Counted from the stretch's first letter, positions 1 to 6,976 are shown. The stretch is DNA of 11,641 nucleotides from Rhodobacterales bacterium UBA5972 (GCA_002430125.1 DJBQ01000043.1:1-11641); one strand, 5' to 3'. Notes: a model not told the origin generated them from the letters alone. A program made the numbers and translations.

Positions 1-20
1 CCGGGCTTCCACTCCATATG

Positions 21-1553
21 TTAGCCGCGTAGTTTGAAACGTTGGATTTTCCCGGTTGCCGTCTTCGGCAATTCATCAACCACTTCGACCCAACGGGGAT
101 ACTTCCACGTTCCAATCTTTTCTTTGACCAAATCCTTCAGAACCTCGACCAACCCTTCTGCCGACGCGCCGTCTTTTAGCACCACAAAGGCCGCGGGTTT
201 TTCCAGATCATCGGCATCCCGTCGCGCAACCACAGCTGCTTCAAGCACCGAAGGATGCGAAATCAATGCCTGTTCCACCTCGAACGGGGACACCCAGATG
301 CCTGATACTTTGAACATATCATCCGTACGACCGCAGTAAACCAACCGGCCATCAGCGCGCTTTTCGTATTTGTCGCCGGTTCGGGTCCATTGACCTTCAA
401 AGGTGACGCGCGATTTATGCCGTTGGTTCCAATAGTTGTCGGCGGCCGACGGTCCATGAACCAGCAATTCGCCGATACCGCCCGGTGCCACTTCGTCGCC
501 CAGCTCGTCCACAAGGCGCAGTTCATATCCAGGCACAGCAACGCCGGAGGTCCCGTATTCAACATCCCCGGGCGCGTTTGACAGAAAAATATGCAGCATT
601 TCGGTTGATCCGACGCCATCCAGAATATCGGTGCCAATGACGGCTTTCCAACCTTTGCCGACCTCTTCCGGCAGGGCTTCACCGGCAGAGATCGACCGGC
701 GGATCGCTTGCGAACCTTTCGGCTTCTGGCCTTTCATCGCCGCAACCATCGCCGCGTAAAGCGTTGGGACGCCGCAGAATATCGTCGGCTTGTGTCGTGC
801 AAACAATTCAAACATCGCATCCGGCGTCGGGCGGGCGGCGTGTAAAATCGCCGTTGCTCCAGCAGACATCGGGAAGGTCATGCCATTGCCCAGACCATAG
901 GCGAAAAACAACTTTGCGGCCGACAGGATCACATCACTTTCTTCAATCCCTAACACCTGCGCACCGTAGGTATCAGCGGTTGCCTGCAAGGCGGAATGCA
1001 CGTGCCTAACGCCTTTCGGTTGACCGGTTGAGCCCGATGAATAAAGCCAAAAAGCATTTTCATCCTGACTGGCTTCAACCATTCTGCGCGGTTCACAAAG
1101 CGACAGTTCTCCAGCAAAATCCGCGTAATCGCCGCCATTCCCGACAACGATAACCTTCTCAAGAAATGAGTTACCGGCGAGCGTTGATTGCACGACTGGC
1201 AGCAAAGCTTCGGACACAAACAAAATGCGCGCGCGGCTGTCTTTCAGGATCACGTCATAAACATCTGTCGTTAGCATAGTGTTCAACGGAATTGGGATCA
1301 CGCCCGCCTTTAGGCTGCCCCAAAAAATCACCGGAAAGTCAACGCAATCCAGAACCAGCATTGCAGCGCGGTCTTCGCGGCGGATACCGTTGCGTTCGTA
1401 TAAATGCGCCATGCGGTCGGACTGATCAGCCAATGCGCCATAGGTCAGGATTGCCCCACCCTCGTGGCCCTCGACGAAAGCAGGTTTATCTTTCAGCCGC
1501 ACGCGGTGACGTTCGACAAAATGGATTGCGGAGTTGCCGTTCAGATTGCTCAT
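21..1553 (-). CDS. Benzoate-CoA ligase family protein (aromatic acid:CoA ligase, AMP-forming)
   Basis: It probably activates benzoate or a hydroxybenzoate in the cytoplasm: acid + ATP + CoA gives aroyl-CoA + AMP + PPi. The 510-residue protein has the ANL superfamily layout. The phosphate loop YSSGSTGQPKGVRH is at about 171-184, the benzoate-ligase-type segment AKLFFAYGLGNG at 213-224, DGVGSTEM at 312-319, RTGD at 391-394, the hinge GRTDD from 408, and the catalytic lysine of PKTATGK at 502. Length and the FFAYGLGN segment fit BadA/BclA-type ligases. The start chosen is the ATG at 1551-1553, which has a GGAG ribosome site (1563-1566) 9 bases upstream. A TTG ten codons earlier (1583) is possible but less likely. 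It lies 36 bases after livF as the last visible gene of the uptake operon, so it probably traps the imported acid. Exact substrate (benzoate or 4-hydroxybenzoate) cannot be read from the sequence. Confidence 0.9.
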   Translation of the reverse strand: MSNLNGNSAIHFVERHRVRLKDKPAFVEGHEGGAILTYGALADQSDRMAHLYERNGIRREDRAAMLVLDCVDFPVIFWGSLKAGVIPIPLNTMLTTDVYDVILKDSRARILFVSEALLPVVQSTLAGNSFLEKVIVVGNGGDYADFAGELSLCEPRRMVEASQDENAFWLYSSGSTGQPKGVRHVHSALQATADTYGAQVLGIEESDVILSAAKLFFAYGLGNGMTFPMSAGATAILHAARPTPDAMFELFARHKPTIFCGVPTLYAAMVAAMKGQKPKGSQAIRRSISAGEALPEEVGKGWKAVIGTDILDGVGSTEMLHIFLSNAPGDVEYGTSGVAVPGYELRLVDELGDEVAPGGIGELLVHGPSAADNYWNQRHKSRVTFEGQWTRTGDKYEKRADGRLVYCGRTDDMFKVSGIWVSPFEVEQALISHPSVLEAAVVARRDADDLEKPAAFVVLKDGASAEGLVEVLKDLVKEKIGTWKYPRWVEVVDELPKTATGKIQRFKLRG

Positions 1554-1589
1554 GCTTGTCTGCTCCGTTTTTATTTGGCGCAAGGCCAG

Positions 1590-2291
1590 TCAGACCCCAA
1601 GGTACTGATGCAGGGCGTCCCGGTCGGCACGCAAAGCGTCCGAGCTACCGTGCCAGACCACCCTGCCCCGTTCGATGATGAAATTTCTATCGGCGATTTT
1701 CAGCAAATCCTTCAGGTTCTTATCAACCACCAGAATCGACATATCCTCGCCTTTGATCTGATTAAGTGCCACCCAGATTTTCTGGCGAATAAGTGGCGCC
1801 AAACCTTCGGTAGCCTCATCAAGGATCAAAAGCTTTGGGTTGGTCATCAGGGCGCGGCCAATCGCCAGCATCTGTTGCTCACCGCCGGACAGCAGATTGC
1901 CCATTGATCCTTTGCGGTCCGCCAATTCCGGAAACAGATCATACACCCGCTCAACCGTCCACGGATTGGGCTGGTCAAGGTGATTGCTGGCCGTCGCAAT
2001 CAAGTTCTCGCGCATCGAAAGGTTCGGAAAAATCTGGCGGCCTTCTGGCACAAGTCCGATACCCAGGTTTGCGATCTTAAAGCTGGGGCGGCCGATCAGT
2101 TCGACATTGTCAAACAACATTGACCCGGCTGAGGCTTTGACGATGCCCATGATCGCATTGATTGTGGTGGTCTTGCCCATCCCGTTTCGGCCCAGCAAGG
2201 TCGCGACTTCACCAGTGCCAATTTCAAGGTCTACCCCAAACAATGCTTGGGAACTTCCGTAATGCGCTGTCACCCCTGCCAGTTTCAGCAT
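1590..2291 (-). CDS. livF: Branched-chain-type ABC transporter ATPase, LivF family
   Basis: This is one of the two cytoplasmic ATPases that would power the importer encoded by this operon. The 233-residue protein has Walker A GRNGMGKTT at 34-42, the LivF-typical VPEGRQIFP stretch at 81-89, signature LSGGE at 134-138 and Walker B LLILDE at 154-159. At the switch position it has VVDKN (188-192) where many LivF proteins have VEQN, and there is no histidine. The ATG is 2 bases after the livG stop. Its ribosome site, GAGGAA at 2297-2302, is formed by the last two livG codons, so translation is probably coupled to livG. In this context the cargo is probably an aromatic carboxylate rather than an amino acid, so the symbol denotes family only. 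Confidence 0.93.
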   Translation of the reverse strand: MLKLAGVTAHYGSSQALFGVDLEIGTGEVATLLGRNGMGKTTTINAIMGIVKASAGSMLFDNVELIGRPSFKIANLGIGLVPEGRQIFPNLSMRENLIATASNHLDQPNPWTVERVYDLFPELADRKGSMGNLLSGGEQQMLAIGRALMTNPKLLILDEATEGLAPLIRQKIWVALNQIKGEDMSILVVDKNLKDLLKIADRNFIIERGRVVWHGSSDALRADRDALHQYLGV

Positions 2292-2293
2292 TG

Positions 2294-3037
2294 CTATTCC
2301 TCGCCCAGATACGCATGACGCACCGCGTCGTTTGACCGGATATCGTCAGGCAAACCGGTCGCGATAACCTTGCCGTAAACCAGAACTGAAATCCGGTCGG
2401 CCAGCGCGAAAACAGCGTCCATATCATGTTCAATCAACAGGATTGTGCGCTTGCCTTTCAACGATTTCAGATAGGCAACCATGGTGGCGCTTTCTTCGGG
2501 GCCAAGGCCGGCCATAGGTTCATCCAACAGCATCAGTTCTGCTTCTGACGCCAATGCAATCGCCAGTTCCATTTGCCGATGCTCGCCATGGCTGAGGTTG
2601 CGAGTGGGGTCTTCTGCGCGCTCGGCCAATCCAACTTCGGCCAGCATAGCAAGGGCCTTGTCGCGGATATGGCCAATTTTTCGCGCCGGTTTCAGAAACT
2701 TGAACGAATGCCCATCGGTCGCCTGAACCGCTAGTGCGACGTTGTCCAGAACCGACATATCCATGACAAGCGAGGTGATCTGAAACGAGCGCGTTATGCC
2801 AAGCCTTGCGCGTGTATGGGCTGGTTTGTGCGTGATATTGGCACCGTTCAGCATAATCACACCCGCGTCGGGTTTTACCGCACCAGATAACTGGCTGATC
2901 AACGTTGTCTTGCCAGCCCCGTTTGGCCCGATTATCGCATGCAACTCGCCTTTGATAACGTCAAGATCAACGTCATCCGTGGCCGTGACCCCGCCGAAGC
3001 TTTTCTTTAAACCTTTGACGCTTAACAGGGTTGTCAT
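2294..3037 (-). CDS. livG: Branched-chain-type ABC transporter ATPase, LivG family
   Basis: This is the second ATPase of the importer, expected to pair with LivF beneath the LivH/LivM membrane dimer. From the chosen start it is 247 residues, with Walker A GPNGAGKTT at 37-45, the Q-loop glutamine in RSFQ at 86, signature LSHGE at 148-152 (the LivG form), Walker B LMLLDEP at 168-174 and the switch histidine of EHD at 204. The frame is open upstream to 3085, but the ATG at 3035-3037 is preferred: MTTLLSVKGLKKSFGG is a normal LivG beginning. AAGGGA (3045-3050) lies 7 bases upstream, and the start follows the livM stop by one base. The longer version would overlap livM by 47 bases. Confidence 0.93.
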   Translation of the reverse strand: MTTLLSVKGLKKSFGGVTATDDVDLDVIKGELHAIIGPNGAGKTTLISQLSGAVKPDAGVIMLNGANITHKPAHTRARLGITRSFQITSLVMDMSVLDNVALAVQATDGHSFKFLKPARKIGHIRDKALAMLAEVGLAERAEDPTRNLSHGEHRQMELAIALASEAELMLLDEPMAGLGPEESATMVAYLKSLKGKRTILLIEHDMDAVFALADRISVLVYGKVIATGLPDDIRSNDAVRHAYLGEE

Positions 3038-3038
3038 G

Positions 3039-4004
3039 TCATGATCCCTTACCGCGCAGAATGCCTGACAAACCGCCCCGTGCAAACAACACGACAGCGA
3101 TCAGCATCAGACCAAACGGCAGGTGCCAATATATGGTGAGCTCCGACAAAAACTGTGCCACGACAACAAAAACCGCCGCGCCCAAGACCGGCCCCAAAGC
3201 CGTTGCGGTTCCTCCGAGGATCACCATGAACATCAACTCACCTGACCGCGACCAATCCATCATCTCGGGTGATATGAACGTCGCAAAGTTCCCCAGCAAT
3301 GCGCCCGCCAACCCACACATCGCGCCTGAAATCACATAGGCGGTCAGCCGGTAAAGATAGGTGTTATATCCCAGTGTCACCGTCCGGTCATTGTTGCCCT
3401 TGGCCGATTGCAGCACCATGCCAAACCGGGAATTGACGATGGCGTTGACCAGCCACATCGCCAGGACCAACACAACATAACTGACCAGAAACAACACAAT
3501 CGGCTGATCCAGATTGACCAGCGGAAATTCCGAACGGGTATCGATCACAAGTCCATCATCGCCACCATATTCCTCAATCGACACGAAGAAATAATAGACC
3601 ATCTGCGCGAAGGCCATGGTGATCATGATGAAATAGACCCCCTTGGTGCGCAGGCAAATCGCCCCGGTGATCAACGCAAACACAGCAGCAGCCACGACCG
3701 CCAGCGCAATCTGGAAGAACCCGTTATTGCTGGCGATGAAATCCATCCCGCCGTAAAGCGCGTGATGTGCGGGAATGCCCACAGCATAGGCCCCGATTCC
3801 GATATAGGCCGCGTGCCCAAACGAGATCAGCCCGCCATAACCAAGGATCAGGTTCAGACTGACCGCCGCAATCGCCAGGATCACCAATCGCGTTGCAAGA
3901 GACAGGTAAAATGTCTGGCCGGTCCACCAGAAAAACACGGGCAAGATCGCCAGTATGGCCATGACACCGATATTGATCCTGGCGCTGCGACTAAACCCTA
4001 TCAT
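3039..4004 (-). CDS. livM: Branched-chain-type ABC transporter permease, LivM family
   Basis: This is an inner-membrane permease subunit of 321 residues, rich in hydrophobic helices across most of its length. The first lies at about 11-30. LivM-family landmarks are the segment LNLILGYGGLISFGHAAY near 50-67 and the late loop GNNDRTVTLGYN followed by SGAMCGLAGALLG, which is the ATPase-coupling region of this permease class. The start is the ATG at 4002-4004, which shares one base with the livH stop (TGATG); AAGGTG lies about 5 bases upstream, inside the end of livH. A TTG one codon earlier (4007) is also possible. It would form the translocation pore as a heterodimer with LivH. Confidence 0.92.
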   Translation of the reverse strand: MIGFSRSARINIGVMAILAILPVFFWWTGQTFYLSLATRLVILAIAAVSLNLILGYGGLISFGHAAYIGIGAYAVGIPAHHALYGGMDFIASNNGFFQIALAVVAAAVFALITGAICLRTKGVYFIMITMAFAQMVYYFFVSIEEYGGDDGLVIDTRSEFPLVNLDQPIVLFLVSYVVLVLAMWLVNAIVNSRFGMVLQSAKGNNDRTVTLGYNTYLYRLTAYVISGAMCGLAGALLGNFATFISPEMMDWSRSGELMFMVILGGTATALGPVLGAAVFVVVAQFLSELTIYWHLPFGLMLIAVVLFARGGLSGILRGKGS

Positions 4005-4957
4005 CAACGCACCTTAGGAGGAAAAAGCCCCTGCGGGCGTACCGACAGAACCACGGCCATCAGGATATAAATCAACATCGCCGATAAAGCGGGTGCTGAG
4101 TTTTCAGCGGCATCCGACGACATGAAAAGCTTGAAGAAATCATCCAGAAACGCCCGGCCCAGCGTGTCGATCAAGCCAATCAACAAAGCCGCAAAAAACG
4201 CCCCTTTCATCGAGCCGATGCCACCGACGATGATAACCACAAAGGCGGTGATAATGATATTGTTACCCATTCCGATCGACGCCTCGGTAATCGGCGCTAT
4301 CAGCATTCCGGCAAGGCCAGCCAGCATTGCGCCCAGCGCGAACACCAATGCGAACAGCGATTGAATATCAATTCCAAGCGCGGAAACCATTGTCCGGTTG
4401 CTGGCACCAGCGCGGATCAACATACCCAAACGGGTATAGTTCACCAGCCAGAACAATCCCGCCGCCGCTGCCAGACCGGCTGCGATAATCAACAGACGAA
4501 AACTTGGTACGACCACATCGCCAAACAACCCGACTTGTCCTTCAAGCCAAGCAGGCAGCGGCACGGCAATGCCTGCCGGGCCCCAGATCAGATGCACGCT
4601 TGTATCCAGAACAAGGATCAATCCGAATGTGCCAAGTACATGGTCCAGATGGTCACGCGCATAAAGCGGTCGGGCAACGAACCGTTCAATAAGATAGCCC
4701 AAAACGCCAGTGATCGGCAACGCGATCAACACGGCCAACAAAAAATTACCGACCAGAAAGGTCAGTGACGCGCAGATAAACGCGCCCAGCATGTACAGCG
4801 ATCCATGCGCCAGATTGACAAAATCGAGGATGCCAAAAACCAGCGTCAGGCCCGAAGCAACCAGAAACAACAGCAGACCAAGCTGCACGCCGTTCAGTGT
4901 CTGCACGAACAGTAGAGTGGTATCCAAAGGGGGAATTCCGCTTTTAAGGACGAACAT
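4004..4957 (-). CDS. livH: Branched-chain-type ABC transporter permease, LivH family
   Basis: This is the other inner-membrane permease subunit, 317 residues as called, almost entirely hydrophobic helices with short loops. LivH hallmarks are NGVQLGLLLFLVASGLTLVFG near 22-42, then DFVNLAHGSLYMLGAF, and the coupling segment RAGASNRTMVSALGID followed by LAGLAGMLIAPI. The ATG at 4955-4957 lies inside the 3' arm of a strong hairpin (4952-4986) and has no clear Shine-Dalgarno sequence in front. A TTG at 4925-4927, ten codons in, would give LDTTLLFVQTLNGVQ, also a plausible LivH N-terminus, but its ribosome site is weak too. The start is therefore uncertain while the gene identity is not. It overlaps livM by one base. 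Confidence 0.9.
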   Translation of the reverse strand: MFVLKSGIPPLDTTLLFVQTLNGVQLGLLLFLVASGLTLVFGILDFVNLAHGSLYMLGAFICASLTFLVGNFLLAVLIALPITGVLGYLIERFVARPLYARDHLDHVLGTFGLILVLDTSVHLIWGPAGIAVPLPAWLEGQVGLFGDVVVPSFRLLIIAAGLAAAAGLFWLVNYTRLGMLIRAGASNRTMVSALGIDIQSLFALVFALGAMLAGLAGMLIAPITEASIGMGNNIIITAFVVIIVGGIGSMKGAFFAALLIGLIDTLGRAFLDDFFKLFMSSDAAENSAPALSAMLIYILMAVVLSVRPQGLFPPKVR

Positions 4958-4986
4958 GCGGCTGGTTTTGTGCCGACCGCATGTTC
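4952..4986 (-). promoter_or_regulatory. Intergenic mRNA hairpin covering the livH start codon
   Basis: The bases gaacatgcgg (4952-4961) and ccgcatgttc (4977-4986) are perfect reverse complements, giving a 10-bp stem. In the minus-strand RNA a G-U pair, one C/A mismatch and two more G-C pairs continue it to a 7-base loop. It begins 17 bases after the binding-protein stop codon, and the livH ATG and second codon form part of its 3' arm. No U-run follows, so it is not a classical intrinsic terminator. The likely roles, by inference, are protection of the upstream binding-protein mRNA and reduced livH translation. Confidence 0.6.
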
Positions 4987-5003
4987 AATGAATCAAACGC
5001 GCC

Positions 5004-6185
5004 TTATTTCAGTGGGCATTCGGCGGCATAAGGATCCTGCGCGTTTTCCATGACGATGGAATCAACCCGCGTGGTCCAGTTGCCATCTGCATCCGCTACG
5101 ACTTCCCGCAGATAGAAATTCTGGATCGGAAAGTTGTTGTTGCCGTAGGTGTAATGCCCGCGAACAGAATCGTAATTCGCTGCTTTGATCGCAGCACGAA
5201 CTGCATCCTGATTGGTCAGATCACCGCCGACAGCCTCGATCGCCGATTTGATCAGGAACATCGCGTCATAGGACTGGGCTGCATAAAACGACGGGTAGGT
5301 TCCGTATTTTGCTTTGAAATCTGCGACGAACTTCTTGTTCGCCGCATTGTCCAGCGATGGGTCCCACTCCTGGGTTATTTTTGAGCCCAAAACACCGTCA
5401 AACCCGGCTTTTTGCAGTTTCGGCAGACTGATCCCATCAACGGTAAATACCGAATAAAGCGGCAGAATATCTTTCAGGCCAGCTTGATGATACTGCTTGG
5501 TGAACGCCCCAGCAGCAGCGCCAGGGTAGAACACAAAGAGGCCTTCGGCACCAGACGCCTTGGCCTTGGCCAATTCGGCCGAGAAATCCAACTGCGCATC
5601 GGCCCCCCATTTTGTCAGATCTTTACCGACGATCGTGCCTTTAAATGTACGTTCAAGGCCTGCAACCATATCCTTGCCGGCAGCATAATTCGGCGCCATC
5701 ACATAAAGCGATTTGACGCCTTTCTGGTTCAGCACTTCGCCCATCGCCATCGGGGTTTGGTCGTTCTGCCATGATGTCGAAAAGAAGTTCTTATCACACA
5801 AATCGCCCGCCATCTGGCTGGGTCCGGCATTCGTCGAGATCAGGATCTTACCTGCATCCAGTGCCGATTTCCGGCTGGCCAAAAGAACGTGGCTCCAGAT
5901 AAAGCCAGCAACGAAATCAACATTATCCTGTTGCACCAGTTTATCGGTGACCTGCTTGCCGGTTTCCGGTTTAAAACCGTCATCGCCATAGATTACGTTT
6001 ACGTCAAGATCGCCCATCTTGCCGCCCATATGTTCGACAGCCAGATCAACCGCGTTTTGCATATCTTTGCCGATGATCGCCGCTCCGGTTGTCAGGGTGG
6101 TGACAAAACCGATCTTCACTTCGGCGCCAAAAGCTGGTGCCGCCAAAAACGACGCGGCAAGCGCCGCGGAAATTATTCTCTTCAT
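5004..6185 (-). CDS. Periplasmic substrate-binding protein of a branched-chain/aromatic-type ABC importer
   Basis: It captures the substrate in the periplasm and delivers it to LivH/LivM. The 393-residue precursor has a Sec signal peptide (MKRIISAALAASFLAAPAFG, cleavage around 18-21). The mature part has the two-lobed Peripla_BP_6 fold pattern: EVKIGFVTTLTTGAAIIGKD at the N-terminus, IYGDDGFKPE near 65-74, ISTNAGPSQMAG at 116-127 and SWQNDQTP at 138-145. Cys130 and Cys390 are the only cysteines and could form a disulfide. These segments resemble the aromatic-acid (hydroxybenzoate/HbaE-like) branch more than leucine-binding LivJ/LivK, which agrees with the CoA ligase in the same operon. Start ATG has GGGAG 7 bases upstream. 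It is the first gene of the operon and is probably made in excess over the permeases. Confidence 0.92.
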   Translation of the reverse strand: MKRIISAALAASFLAAPAFGAEVKIGFVTTLTTGAAIIGKDMQNAVDLAVEHMGGKMGDLDVNVIYGDDGFKPETGKQVTDKLVQQDNVDFVAGFIWSHVLLASRKSALDAGKILISTNAGPSQMAGDLCDKNFFSTSWQNDQTPMAMGEVLNQKGVKSLYVMAPNYAAGKDMVAGLERTFKGTIVGKDLTKWGADAQLDFSAELAKAKASGAEGLFVFYPGAAAGAFTKQYHQAGLKDILPLYSVFTVDGISLPKLQKAGFDGVLGSKITQEWDPSLDNAANKKFVADFKAKYGTYPSFYAAQSYDAMFLIKSAIEAVGGDLTNQDAVRAAIKAANYDSVRGHYTYGNNNFPIQNFYLREVVADADGNWTTRVDSIVMENAQDPYAAECPLK

Positions 6186-6212
6186 GGTATTACTCCCGTT
6201 ATTACCTGCGCG

Positions 6213-6241
6213 AAGATCACTGTTTTTTGCGGCGCTGTCAA
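6213..6241 (-). promoter_or_regulatory. Candidate promoter of the uptake/CoA ligase operon
   Basis: On the minus strand a perfect -35 hexamer TTGACA (complement of 6236-6241) is followed after 17 bases by GATCTT (complement of 6213-6218), a weak -10 matching TATAAT at three positions. It sits 28 bases from the binding-protein start codon. Weak -10 elements are common in this bacterial group. The spacing and the perfect -35 make this the best candidate in the gap. Confidence 0.45.
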
Positions 6242-6261
6242 ACCGTCAAAAGCCCGGGCCG

Positions 6262-6293
6262 CAGTCGCACATAAAATTGTGATACTTCGACTG
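6262..6293. promoter_or_regulatory. Inverted repeat upstream of the operon promoter (possible operator)
   Basis: The hexamers cagtcg (6262-6267) and cgactg (6288-6293) are exact reverse complements separated by 20 bases. Inside lie caca (6268-6271) and tgtg (6278-6281), a second small dyad with a 6-base spacer. The site is about 20 bases upstream of the candidate -35. It could be an activator or repressor site for the uptake operon, but 6-bp arms can arise by chance and no known operator consensus is matched. Confidence 0.25.
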
Positions 6294-6304
6294 TAGTTAG
6301 ACAA

Positions 6305-6342
6305 GGTTCAGCTTGGTGCAGGCGCTGTATCATTGCTGAACC
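6305..6342. repeat. Inverted repeat just after the secreted-protein gene
   Basis: The octamers ggttcagc (6305-6312) and gctgaacc (6335-6342) are exact reverse complements around a 22-base spacer. The dyad begins 9 bases after the stop codon of the secreted-protein gene. No U-run follows on the minus strand (the next bases are TTGTC), so if it ends transcription it is not a textbook intrinsic terminator. It could equally be a distal operator of the uptake operon. Confidence 0.4.
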
Positions 6343-6351
6343 GATTGCGGC

Positions 6352-6885
6352 TTATTCAAGCGCATCGACACATTCTGACAATGCCAATATCGAAGCACTT
6401 GACCCGGCAAGCGAATACCGCTCGATCAAACTTCCGTTGCTGGTTAGCAGGTTCAGAACATTCCCCCGCATCACCTCGCGCAGGAATTTCAACGATGTGG
6501 CTTCGTCCGACAGGTTGAAGAACACACTGTTTTGGTTAAGTTGCGCGTTTGTAAGCGTCCATTTAGCCCGACGGTCGATCCGAAGGGCAATATTGGCAGT
6601 CTCATTATCAAAATGCCAGCTTGTGTTGTAAAACTGCAGCCTGGCGTTATCGTTATTATAAGCCCAGATCAAAAAGCTGCTGTTATTATCGCCGACTTCT
6701 GCCATGCAGGCATATGTTCCGTCGTCAAATGCAACGAAACTTACTTCCCAGGCTTTGCGCCTGAACAGAACTTCGCTGCTGATCACATCAGCCCAGGCTG
6801 CCCCGCCGGTCCAAGTTATCGAACCGGGCGAAACGGCCAGAATACCCGCCGTCAAAACGGTCGCAATCAATCTATTCATTCTCAT
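6352..6885 (-). CDS. Secreted/periplasmic protein of unknown function
   Basis: I do not recognise a named family for this 177-residue protein. It has an N-terminal signal: MRMNR, a hydrophobic stretch at about 6-19, then a small-residue region ending AAWA, with cleavage expected after residue 32. The mature part looks like an all-beta protein of alternating polar and hydrophobic segments with several tryptophans. Its only two cysteines, Cys60 and Cys172, could form one disulfide. The ending SLAGSSASILALSECVDAL recalls the ends of IalB-like and other small alphaproteobacterial periplasmic proteins; this is a resemblance, not an assignment. The ATG at 6885 has AAGGAG 6 bases upstream; an ATG two codons in also has GAGGA 6 bases upstream. 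It stands between a CoA ligase and the uptake operon with dyads on both sides, so it may be its own transcript. Confidence 0.8.
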   Translation of the reverse strand: MRMNRLIATVLTAGILAVSPGSITWTGGAAWADVISSEVLFRRKAWEVSFVAFDDGTYACMAEVGDNNSSFLIWAYNNDNARLQFYNTSWHFDNETANIALRIDRRAKWTLTNAQLNQNSVFFNLSDEATSLKFLREVMRGNVLNLLTSNGSLIERYSLAGSSASILALSECVDALE

Positions 6886-6901
6886 TCCTCGCTCCTTTTC
6901 T

Positions 6902-6941
6902 CCGGAACGGCAAAGTCGCGCAAACAGCTATTCCGTTCCGG
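6902..6941. repeat. Inverted repeat upstream of the secreted-protein gene
   Basis: The nonamers ccggaacgg (6902-6910) and ccgttccgg (6933-6941) are exact reverse complements with a 22-base spacer. Each arm is itself a near palindrome (CCG-NNN-CGG). In the minus-strand RNA the structure ends 4 bases before the AAGGAG ribosome site of the secreted-protein gene and starts 35 bases after the acyl-CoA synthetase stop. It could be an operator, a 5' leader hairpin or a barrier to readthrough. There is no T-run after it that would make it a typical terminator. Confidence 0.45.
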
Positions 6942-6976
6942 TCGTGATATTTAGGCCGCCCAAATTTCGGGCCGCG

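Noticed and set aside
34..339. Open frames on the plus strand opposite the operon, for example 34-339, 1404-1907, 3408-4070 and 5889-6296
   Set aside because: They lie antisense to strongly supported genes and their translations show no domain, signal or ribosome site; they result from the base composition of the opposite strand.
6268..6281. CRP-like site in the caca/tgtg dyad
   Set aside because: The arms are in the reverse order to the TGTGA-N6-TCACA consensus, so it is not a CRP site.
6186..6351. BoxR/BzdR-type operator (paired TGCA sites) upstream of the uptake operon
   Set aside because: Only a single TGCA occurs in the gap (near 6317), without the second spaced copy expected for that regulator type.
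6958..6975. GGCC-rich hairpin with AAATTT loop after the acyl-CoA synthetase as an intrinsic terminator
   Set aside because: The stem is only about 4 bp and is followed by TAAATAT rather than a T-run, so I could not support it as a terminator.
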